DNA of 20,718 bases from CAYVTD01 sp964577665 (GTDB lineage Bacteria > Bacteroidota > Ignavibacteria > Kapaibacteriales > UBA2268): assembly GCA_964577665.1 (NCBI GenBank), contig CAZOBD010000068.1, forward strand, positions 1 through 20,718, written 5' to 3'. Shown here one piece after another: positions 1 to 6,886 of this stretch. Below the pieces are notes generated by a model. The model searched no databases. It was not told the origin of the DNA and saw nothing but the letters and a program-made list of their open reading frames with translations. How positions within the stretch are numbered: the stretch's first letter is position 1; the number at the start of each line of letters is the position of its first letter. A program made the position numbers and the translations under genes.

Positions 1-60
1 TGAATTCCCTCCCTTTGGGGAGGGTTAGGGTGGGGCTTAAAATAAACAGATGAAAAGAAA
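1..60. repeat. Right half of a GC-rich dispersed palindromic repeat
   Basis: Bases 1-56 match 13121-13176 with only two mismatches (positions 22 and 41). The shared block contains a small self-complementary core, ccctccc-ttt-ggggaggg, then ttagggtgggg, then the flank cttaaRataaacagatgaaaa. In the second copy this half is preceded by a complementary left arm, so here the left arm presumably lies just outside the window. The repeat includes the ATG at 50, the first available start of the endonuclease III gene. Confidence 0.8.
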
Positions 61-703
61 AGAAAGCCTAAAAAAGCAGAAGCTAAGAATGGGAAAAATA
101 CTCGGTATTCTTGCCGGGGAGTATCCCGATGTAAAAATCCAGCTTAATTTCAATAACTGCTTCGAGCTTATGGTTGCTGCCATGCTGTCGGCACAGTGCA
201 CCGATGCCCGAGTGAATATTGTTACCAAAGACCTTTTCAGAAAATACCGTTCGCCAGAGGATTATCTTAACGCCCCCCGCGAAGAACTTGAAAAAGATAT
301 TTACTCAACGGGATTTTACAAAGCAAAAGCAAAGAACATACAGGGTGCGGCAAAAAAAATAACAGAAGATTTCGACGGAAAAGTACCCGGAACAATGGAT
401 GAGCTGTTAACTCTGCCGGGGGTCGGCAGAAAAACGGCTAACGTACTGCTGGGGCACTGCTTTGATATTCCTGGCATTGTTGTAGATACTCACGTTATCC
501 GCATTTCAAACAGGCTGGGTTTTGTTTCTACGAAAGACCCAGTCAAAATTGAAAATAAATTGATGAAGCTAATCCCGGAAGAAAAATGGGTTATTTTTAC
601 TCATTATTTCATAAGCCACGGAAGAAAAATATGCAAAGCGAGAAAGCCGCTATGCCGGGATTGTATTTTAAACAGCTTATGTCCGTCAGCCGGAAATTTC
701 TAA
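50..703 (+). CDS. nth: Endonuclease III (DNA glycosylase/AP lyase)
   Basis: Base-excision repair enzyme that removes oxidised pyrimidines from DNA and nicks the resulting abasic site. The 217-residue product has the helix-hairpin-helix LPGVGRKTA with the catalytic lysine at 128, and the catalytic aspartate at 146 in VVDTHVIR. The C-terminal [4Fe-4S] ligands are C195-x6-C202-x2-C205-x5-C211. All key residues are present and the length is normal for Nth. The start is uncertain. The ATG at 50 lies inside a dispersed repeat and adds a Lys-rich 13-residue leader, while the in-frame ATG at 89 (MGKILGIL) would begin close to where E. coli Nth begins. Neither start has a convincing Shine-Dalgarno. 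The next gene starts about 140 nt downstream, so co-transcription is not obvious. Confidence 0.95.
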   Translation: MKRKESLKKQKLRMGKILGILAGEYPDVKIQLNFNNCFELMVAAMLSAQCTDARVNIVTKDLFRKYRSPEDYLNAPREELEKDIYSTGFYKAKAKNIQGAAKKITEDFDGKVPGTMDELLTLPGVGRKTANVLLGHCFDIPGIVVDTHVIRISNRLGFVSTKDPVKIENKLMKLIPEEKWVIFTHYFISHGRKICKARKPLCRDCILNSLCPSAGNF

Positions 704-845
704 ACTCGATGCGCAGTTTTAAACCTGAAAAATAAAAAATAATTTGTAACTAATTGGGCGGAATTTTGTCCCCATAGCAATAAAAATATTGAATCTTTGT
801 TTATAGAAACGGATTATGTAGCATCAGGATAATAGATATTAAGTT

Positions 846-3041
846 ATGAAAACGATAATTACAGCAGCATTTTTTTTTCTTGCAGCATCGCAGATTTTTT
901 CCCAGAGAATACCACTTTTTTTAAAACCCGGAAATGACTTCTACGGAGAGGAAAAGCATCATTTTTGCAGCCATTTTGAAAAGCAGAAAGAACTGAGTAC
1001 TATGATGACTGCTATTGAGAGGCGCAGTTACGATGTTTTGAGCTATGACCTTTACATGGACTGGTACAATCTTATGAATAATGAAGGCAATACTCCCGAA
1101 GACAAGCACTTCGACGGTATCCAGAAAATGATGATTGCGCTGAATAAAGATACAAACATGATTGAAATTGACGGTCCCGGTTTGGATATAAACAGAATAT
1201 TCATCGACGGAGAAGAGACTTTTGATTTCACTCAGCCCGATATTGACGGTTATATCTATATAACTTTTGCAGTTAAAAAAAGTAAAGAAGACACTATAAA
1301 TCTCGATATTCATTACACTTATATTTCAAAATTTAAAGACATAGGGCTTTTTGTATATCCTAAGGGATATTTCGGCGATTTCAGCCCTCCCTACAAAAAA
1401 TGGGACGAGATTTTGCAGGACTCCGTAACTGTGAGGGATTCTATCCTTATTCCCGAAAGAATAGCATACACCATGAGCGAACCCGTTATGGCACGTATAT
1501 GGATGCCCTGCAGCGACCGTCCTTACGACAAAGCCGATGTAAGCATAACCGTAAAAGTTCCTAAAGGTTACAGCGTCGCTTCCAACGGTCTTCTGGAAGA
1601 AAAAGTAATAAAAGACGACAGCATTACATATTACTGGAAGAGTTACTCGCCTATGACCACTTACCTTATGTCGGTAAGCGCTTCAAAATTCAAAGAGTTT
1701 TCCCACTGGTACAAAAGAGTTACGAACCCGGATGACTCTGTGGAAGTAAAATATTACTGCTGGGAGGAAGATTATTACAACAATGACACCACGGGTTTTC
1801 ATTACAACGCCCCGAGAACATATTATGACGTAGTTAATATGATGGAATTTCTATCAGAAACATTTGTAGAATATCCTTTTGAAAAATACGGTATGGTTTC
1901 CCTCCAGCCTTATATATACGGAGGAATGGAGCATCAGACTATCACCGCATTGAAAAGACTTTTCACAAGAGGCTGCGACCGTTGGGGCAGAGACATCAGG
2001 CACGGCAGTCAGAATATCATAATGCACGAACTTGTGCATCAGTGGTTAGGCGACCTGATAACCTGCGCAACATGGAACGATATATGGATAAACGAAGGCG
2101 GAGCCGTGTGGGGCGAATACCTGTGGCTCGACTATAAATACGGAGAATTGTGGTACAAATGGACACTTCTCGGGAAACGAGATTATTATCTTTACTATGA
2201 TGACGGCATCGAACTGCCGCCTGTTTACGGACTGCCTATAGGTCAGGTTTTTCATCAGTCCCTGACTTATATAAAAGCTTCATGGATATATCACATGCTG
2301 TACGCTGCTCTCGGCAATGAAAAAATGCTCTCCGTAATGCGCGGGATGTTCCGCGATTATGGAAATACATCAATTGAAACCGATGATTTTAAAAATTACT
2401 TCAAGCAGTCGCTTCCCGATTCTAAAATTGATTTCGATACGTTTTTCGATCAATGGATATATAACCCCGGTCATCCCGTATTCGACATGAAAGTAAACGC
2501 TTCACGGATAGAAGGTGAAAACCGCGTTAAAGTCAGACTTACGCAAATACAGGATTTCGGCGAGGTGCCGAAAGTGTTTAAACATCCGGTTGCAGTTGAG
2601 TTTTACGGACCCGGAAAAGTACGCCATTTGGACACTCTTTATGTGAAAAAAAGAGAACAGACTTTTGATATTATCACTCCCTTTATGCCCGATTCCGCTT
2701 TCATAGACACTACTTTCATACTATGTGAAGTTAACTCCCGTATTATCTCGGGTGTAAAAACCGAAAACAAGGCTTTTGAAGATGAAGTCAGAGTATATCC
2801 CAATCCCGTTTACAGGGGAAGTATTTCAAAAATATATTTGAAAAACAAAACGCCTGATTACACCATAATAGAAATATTCGATATTTTCGGAAGAAATGCT
2901 CAAAATATTTACAAAGGATATTTGGAAAAAGGAGCATATACTTTCGAGTTCGCTGCAAACCAAATGCCCCCCGGCGCATATTTTGTAAGGATAAAAAATA
3001 GTACGGGCATTTTGACAAAAAATATTAGTATTGTAAAATAA
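846..3041 (+). CDS. M1-family metallopeptidase (aminopeptidase N-like) with T9SS sorting domain
   Basis: Predicted secreted zinc aminopeptidase, 731 residues. Residues 1-19 form a signal peptide (hydrophobic AAFFFLAA, likely cleaved after FSQ). The zinc site is HELVH at 394-398, with the third ligand E417 exactly 18 residues later (WINE). The GGMEH at 359-363 replaces the GAMEN exopeptidase motif, and Y475 in LTYIKAS is the likely transition-state tyrosine. From about residue 648 (VRVYPNPV) to the end (GAYFVRIKNSTGILTKNISIVK region) there is an 84-residue Ig-like C-terminal domain of the type A T9SS sorting kind. The protein should therefore cross the outer membrane and be released or surface-anchored. 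Likely role is extracellular peptide degradation. M1 membership is firm; substrate preference is unknown. Confidence 0.93.
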   Translation: MKTIITAAFFFLAASQIFSQRIPLFLKPGNDFYGEEKHHFCSHFEKQKELSTMMTAIERRSYDVLSYDLYMDWYNLMNNEGNTPEDKHFDGIQKMMIALNKDTNMIEIDGPGLDINRIFIDGEETFDFTQPDIDGYIYITFAVKKSKEDTINLDIHYTYISKFKDIGLFVYPKGYFGDFSPPYKKWDEILQDSVTVRDSILIPERIAYTMSEPVMARIWMPCSDRPYDKADVSITVKVPKGYSVASNGLLEEKVIKDDSITYYWKSYSPMTTYLMSVSASKFKEFSHWYKRVTNPDDSVEVKYYCWEEDYYNNDTTGFHYNAPRTYYDVVNMMEFLSETFVEYPFEKYGMVSLQPYIYGGMEHQTITALKRLFTRGCDRWGRDIRHGSQNIIMHELVHQWLGDLITCATWNDIWINEGGAVWGEYLWLDYKYGELWYKWTLLGKRDYYLYYDDGIELPPVYGLPIGQVFHQSLTYIKASWIYHMLYAALGNEKMLSVMRGMFRDYGNTSIETDDFKNYFKQSLPDSKIDFDTFFDQWIYNPGHPVFDMKVNASRIEGENRVKVRLTQIQDFGEVPKVFKHPVAVEFYGPGKVRHLDTLYVKKREQTFDIITPFMPDSAFIDTTFILCEVNSRIISGVKTENKAFEDEVRVYPNPVYRGSISKIYLKNKTPDYTIIEIFDIFGRNAQNIYKGYLEKGAYTFEFAANQMPPGAYFVRIKNSTGILTKNISIVK

Positions 3042-3058
3042 TTCTTGAGTTTTCCGAC

Positions 3059-3313
3059 ATGCTTTTATTCGAACTGATAGGCGGCATGGCTGCCTTCTGC
3101 ACCACTATTGCATTCATTCCGCAGGTAGTAAAAATCTGGCGTACCAAACACACAAAAGATATTTCTCTGGGCATGTATATCATCTTTTCATTCGGAGTGC
3201 TCTGCTGGCTTATTTACGGCATATATCTCGTATCAATTCCTATGATTCTTGCAAATTCCGTTACAATTATACTTGCATGTACTATTCTGGTTTTCAAGAT
3301 AAAATATAAATGA
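3059..3313 (+). CDS. SemiSWEET-type sugar transporter (MtN3/PQ-loop)
   Basis: A small 84-residue integral membrane protein with three predicted helices, the size of a bacterial SemiSWEET half-transporter, which works as a homodimer to move sugars by facilitated diffusion. The first helix carries the PQ motif at residues 21-22 (FIPQVVKIWRTK), followed by the usual TKDIS turn. W50 and N66 lie where SemiSWEETs place their substrate-pocket Trp and Asn. It starts 17 nt after the peptidase stop, so the two may share a transcript. Its stop codon is only 3 nt from the stop of the convergent glycosyltransferase gene. Substrate is not predictable. Confidence 0.88.
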   Translation: MLLFELIGGMAAFCTTIAFIPQVVKIWRTKHTKDISLGMYIIFSFGVLCWLIYGIYLVSIPMILANSVTIILACTILVFKIKYK

Positions 3314-3316
3314 TCA

Positions 3317-4576
3317 TCAATGTCTTTTGTTTTTACCAATGATATACAAATGATAAGCAAAAGCAGCCGCCAGGAAAATAAGATATATACTCGATTTATA
3401 AAGAGCAAACAAATCTCCTGACAAAAACCTGTCGAGAATAAAAAACTTACTGCCAAAAGCCGAAACTATCACAAACAGTACTATCTCCTTAAGAATCCTC
3501 CTGTTTTTTGAAAAAAACCATATATAGGCGCTGAGGACGGCTGTCCCGGGCATGAGGTAAATCAGATGGTGCTTGTAAGCAACAGGCGAAGTTATTACCA
3601 TGAAAATCAGCGCAGGCAGAAGCATAAGAAAAGGAAAATTCTTCTTTTTCGTGTTAAAAAAAATATACAAAGCAGCTCCCGCAAGAAAAACCATTGATAA
3701 GATTTTTACAAAAAAACTGTTAAGTCCTATCAGTTTAGAAAGTATTCCGGGTATGGAATAATTTGCCTGAAGCATGTTATAATTGAAGCCGTCGGCAAAT
3801 GAACCATAACTGACGGTCGGCAGATATTCAAAAAAATTCAGCCAGTTTTGAAAAGCTCCCTGCGCAAATGAAAAACCCGTCAATATCAAACACGAAGCAA
3901 TAGTCCAAGCTGCTGCCCTGTATTGCTTTTTCCCTGCAAGCCATGCAAGAAGCAGAAACGGAGTAATCTTTATCATTATGGCGGCGCCGAGAAAAATTCC
4001 CGCCGGTATTTGCTTGTCCTTCATTGAAAAGAAAACCGCCAGAGAAATAAAAAAAAGAACTATAATATTTACCTGACCCAGCCATATATTGTCTCTCAAA
4101 AGCAGTGTAAAAGCTGCTATTATTCCGAAAATAAACCAGTTAAAAAACTTTTTTCCTTCCTTTCTTCCGGATATGAAAAATATTTCCATTGCAGTCAAAT
4201 AACAAACATAGACTGCAAAAGTAAATACGAAAAGCAATATAACCGTCCAGTAAAACGATGCTTTGGCAAATTCCATTTCTGTCAAAGGCGTAATGGCGTA
4301 AGCAAGAAAAGGCGGATAAAGATAAGGAAGAGTATGGCAAAAGTCTTTCTTATGCTCAATAATAACGGCATCTTCACTATCTATGTGAGATTCAAGCACT
4401 TCCCACGAATAAATATTGTCATTGTGCCGGGCTGCTTTCGATGCCTGATAAAAGCTGAGAAAGTCCCATTTAAGATTTTTTTCCGGGAGCAGGTCTGAGA
4501 TCACAACAAAAGAAACTGCCAGGATTATAAATAAAATCCCGGCATTATGTAAAAATTTCTTGAAATGCTCTTTCAT
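3317..4576 (-). CDS. GT87-like (DUF2029) membrane glycosyltransferase
   Basis: A 419-residue polytopic inner-membrane protein with roughly ten hydrophobic segments. Two features are typical of the GT87/DUF2029 family of polyprenyl-phosphate-sugar-dependent GT-C transferases (PimE-like). One is an acidic residue after the first helix (D38, in WDFLSFYQASKAAR). The other is the extracytoplasmic loop YLYPPF at 85-90 followed by a Pro-Leu helix cap. It is the last gene of a minus-strand cluster, 15 nt after the Cys-tailed protein gene and downstream of the radical SAM gene. This suggests, without proving it, that it glycosylates something related to those products. It could equally be an unrelated envelope glycosyltransferase that shares a promoter. 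Confidence 0.75.
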   Translation of the reverse strand: MKEHFKKFLHNAGILFIILAVSFVVISDLLPEKNLKWDFLSFYQASKAARHNDNIYSWEVLESHIDSEDAVIIEHKKDFCHTLPYLYPPFLAYAITPLTEMEFAKASFYWTVILLFVFTFAVYVCYLTAMEIFFISGRKEGKKFFNWFIFGIIAAFTLLLRDNIWLGQVNIIVLFFISLAVFFSMKDKQIPAGIFLGAAIMIKITPFLLLAWLAGKKQYRAAAWTIASCLILTGFSFAQGAFQNWLNFFEYLPTVSYGSFADGFNYNMLQANYSIPGILSKLIGLNSFFVKILSMVFLAGAALYIFFNTKKKNFPFLMLLPALIFMVITSPVAYKHHLIYLMPGTAVLSAYIWFFSKNRRILKEIVLFVIVSAFGSKFFILDRFLSGDLFALYKSSIYLIFLAAAFAYHLYIIGKNKRH

Positions 4577-4591
4577 TTTTTTCAGCTAAAC

Positions 4592-5686
4592 TTAATCGCT
4601 GCAGCTTCCGCAGCTTGAGCATGATGAGCAGGATGAGGATTCTTCAACGGAGCCTGTCTCCAGCCAGCCGGAGCCTTCTGTTACCAGAGTATCTTCCCCG
4701 AGCGGTTTAGTTGTAACCTCTGCAATTGTTTCGTCGTATTCGCTTCCGGCAAAGTATTCCACATCGCTTGTCGGAGGCGGCTCGAAAGCGGCTTCTTCGT
4801 TAAAGGTATTTGTATCGCCGGCATAGAAACCGTTTTCGCCGACAGCCATAACGTCATGCCCCATGTCATCAACAACCAATACGTCATTAACATAAATATT
4901 ATTATTATACAGCATACCCGACCACAAAAAAGTGTAAAGCATGTAGCTGTCGAAACCGTAATAGCCGTAAAATGCCGGCTCGGAATAGCGCTCGTGGTTT
5001 ATTTCTTTTGCATTTGTTACTTTTTTCTGCGGACGGACTATCTGTTTGCTTGATGTTTTACGGACATTGTCAATTTTAATGAATTTTTTCAAGCCAAGCT
5101 CCAGCCTGTCAACAAATCCGTCGAAAGTCTGCTTGTGCCGGGTAATGTATTCGTCATAATCATTTTGAGAAACAAATATGGACTCCATCCTTCTTTTCAA
5201 ATCTTCATGGGTTTCGCCGGGTTTAAGCCGTAATTCGTCTAAAACGCCGTTAACCGTAATTTTTATGGGGTACTCGCCGACTTTGTGCTTACGGGAAATG
5301 CTTATTTCAACAAGATATTTCAGATTGCCTTCCAAATGCTCCAAAACGAGATAAATAGTGTTAAAAAGCTCTGATTCGAGCGGGTCGGCTTTTGCTTTGA
5401 ACTCAAGCATAGCCTGCTCCAGATCGTCTTCTTCGCCCTTCTCGTCCAGATAAAAGTCATAATTATCCACCGCCAGTCTTACGACATTTTTAATATCGAT
5501 GGCGCGGAGTCCCATGTTAATCTGCTGCAGGATAGTTACAGCCGTAAAAGTTTCATGTTCTTCTTTTTCTGAAGCAGTGCCGAGCGTGATAACATCGATA
5601 AACTTAGAAAAAAGTTTGCTCGGTTTCACCCTTTTGATAAGTGTCATTTGAGAGGGGTCAACCTCTAAAACTCCTGAAAAAAGCAT
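4592..5686 (-). CDS. Cys-tailed protein, candidate substrate of the adjacent radical SAM enzyme
   Basis: I do not recognise the family. The 364-residue protein has no signal peptide or membrane helix. Residues 1-210 are mixed-charge, probably folded and rich in helices. Residues about 222-290 are unusually rich in Tyr, Asn, Gly and Phe (YGYYGFDSYMLY, then YNNNIYVNDVL). Residues 290-350 form an acidic Ser/Thr/Pro/Glu linker. The protein ends SSSCSSCSSCGSCSD. The cysteines are 353, 356, 359 and 362, in perfect CxxCxxCxxC register, and there is not one other cysteine in the protein. The gene starts 20 nt after the radical SAM gene, with a G-rich ribosome-binding stretch before the ATG at 5686. 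I infer a leader/scaffold plus a modified C-terminal core, as in RiPP-like systems. Alternatively the tail binds a metal or cluster unmodified. There is no CxPxR or SxPxR sulfatase motif. Confidence 0.72.
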   Translation of the reverse strand: MLFSGVLEVDPSQMTLIKRVKPSKLFSKFIDVITLGTASEKEEHETFTAVTILQQINMGLRAIDIKNVVRLAVDNYDFYLDEKGEEDDLEQAMLEFKAKADPLESELFNTIYLVLEHLEGNLKYLVEISISRKHKVGEYPIKITVNGVLDELRLKPGETHEDLKRRMESIFVSQNDYDEYITRHKQTFDGFVDRLELGLKKFIKIDNVRKTSSKQIVRPQKKVTNAKEINHERYSEPAFYGYYGFDSYMLYTFLWSGMLYNNNIYVNDVLVVDDMGHDVMAVGENGFYAGDTNTFNEEAAFEPPPTSDVEYFAGSEYDETIAEVTTKPLGEDTLVTEGSGWLETGSVEESSSCSSCSSCGSCSD

Positions 5687-5706
5687 ATTCAGCCCCCGGA
5701 GATATA

Positions 5707-6765
5707 TTAAACATTTTGATTGAAGATATCGCTTATATGAATTCCTTTTTTTTCAATCTCTGCGGCAGCGGTTTTTATCATAATGCATTCATGCGCCTTC
5801 CCCGCCGTCCTGCCTGTTTTCAGGCGGTCTATCGGGCAGCCGCTGCTGCAGAAAAACTCAAATTCACATCCGGCACAATCTGCATGCACGGGATAATCCG
5901 AATATAAGAATTTTCTTTTATTTATAATACTTTCAATCGAATCTTTTTTCCAATCGGCAAAAATTCCTTCTTCATAAAAGGCTTTATTGCAAGAATAGCA
6001 GCTTCCGTCCGCTCCGAACTCAAGCCACATACATTCATTCCCGCTCTGTATGCAGTACCCGGGCGAAAAAATCTGTGAAATGCCCGTCATATCTCTTCTT
6101 ACAAGCTCTTTTGCAAAATATGACATTTGTTCTTCGCTTACTTCGCTCTTCCCTGCTGCAAATTTGAATTTTATCTTGCGGGGATTTCCGTATTTTCGGT
6201 TCATTTCAAGATATTTCTCCATCCATTCAAAAAAACCGGGCAGACATTTCATAGTTTCGTCTGAAACAACCGAAAGCACAGACACAGTGAATCCCATTTC
6301 CATTGCAAGCCCGAAATTTTTCATTACTCTATCATAAGAATAATCTCTCATTATATCATGCACTTCTTTAGGCGGGTCAATAGAAAAACCAAGCCGCAGC
6401 GATTTTACGGAAGGCAGATTATTTTTAAGCCTGCTAAGATATTTTTCGCCAAACCGAGTGCCGTTGCTTTGTATTGATGCACTTTTGCCGGAAAATCCGT
6501 TAGCATCCCAGTGATCTTTTACTATGCAGACACCTTCTGCCAATGCTTCTGGAGACATCAGCGAAGGTTCAGCGCCGTGGAAACAAAATTCGCCTATAAT
6601 GTAACTTTCCGCCTCTATTTTGTGTCTTAAGGAAAGAAGGCTATGCAATATGTATTTATCATCTGTTTTGCGGCTTGCTCTGTTATATTTCGGCACATAG
6701 CAGTACCTGCACGAAAGATTGCAGGTCTTGTGCGGAGCAAAGTACATATTTATTTTTTTTTGCAT
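5707..6765 (-). CDS. Radical SAM/SPASM peptide- or protein-modifying enzyme
   Basis: A 352-residue cytosolic radical SAM protein. The SAM-binding [4Fe-4S] motif is C15-x3-C19-x2-C22 (CNLSCRYCY), with the GGEP-type motif HGAEP at 63-67. The C-terminal third is a textbook SPASM domain: C238-x12-G251-x4-C256, an extra C259, then C297-x2-C300-x5-C306-x3-C310, and finally C327. This provides ligands for two auxiliary [4Fe-4S] clusters, as in anaerobic sulfatase-maturating enzymes and RiPP maturases such as sactionine synthases. It is the first gene of the minus-strand cluster and is followed 20 nt later by the Cys-tailed protein, its likely substrate. The reaction (thioether formation, Cys/Ser oxidation or other) cannot be assigned. 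No separate PqqD-like recognition domain is evident. Transcription presumably starts in the AT-rich divergent region 6766-6886. Confidence 0.9.
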   Translation of the reverse strand: MQKKINMYFAPHKTCNLSCRYCYVPKYNRASRKTDDKYILHSLLSLRHKIEAESYIIGEFCFHGAEPSLMSPEALAEGVCIVKDHWDANGFSGKSASIQSNGTRFGEKYLSRLKNNLPSVKSLRLGFSIDPPKEVHDIMRDYSYDRVMKNFGLAMEMGFTVSVLSVVSDETMKCLPGFFEWMEKYLEMNRKYGNPRKIKFKFAAGKSEVSEEQMSYFAKELVRRDMTGISQIFSPGYCIQSGNECMWLEFGADGSCYSCNKAFYEEGIFADWKKDSIESIINKRKFLYSDYPVHADCAGCEFEFFCSSGCPIDRLKTGRTAGKAHECIMIKTAAAEIEKKGIHISDIFNQNV

Positions 6766-6886
6766 CTTAACCGAAATATTAAATAAATAAATTGTTATTT
6801 CAAAAATATTATTTTAATTTAATTGTTTATTGATTAATTAGAAAATCATTTTGACTTGTAGTTTTTGAAAAAAGAGAGGATTTTAA
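6766..6886. promoter_or_regulatory. AT-rich divergent intergenic region
   Basis: This 121-bp, extremely AT-rich spacer separates the minus-strand radical SAM gene from the plus-strand subtilase gene and must hold both promoters. I could not identify a confident -10/-35 or Bacteroidota -7/-33 pair in it. A clear Shine-Dalgarno, agagagga at 6873-6880, sits 6 nt before the subtilase ATG. Confidence 0.5.

Noticed and set aside
703..845. Rho-independent terminator after nth (gggcggaattttgtccc)
   Set aside because: The stem would be only three or four pairs with mismatches and no T-tract follows.
5707..6765. Calling the radical SAM protein an anaerobic sulfatase-maturating enzyme
   Set aside because: No sulfatase gene is nearby and the neighbouring candidate substrate has no CxPxR/SxPxR motif, so only the general SPASM assignment is supported.
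6766..6886. Bacteroidota-type promoter (TAnnTTTG) before the subtilase gene
   Set aside because: tagtttttg has the wrong spacing by one base and no -33 element at the right distance.
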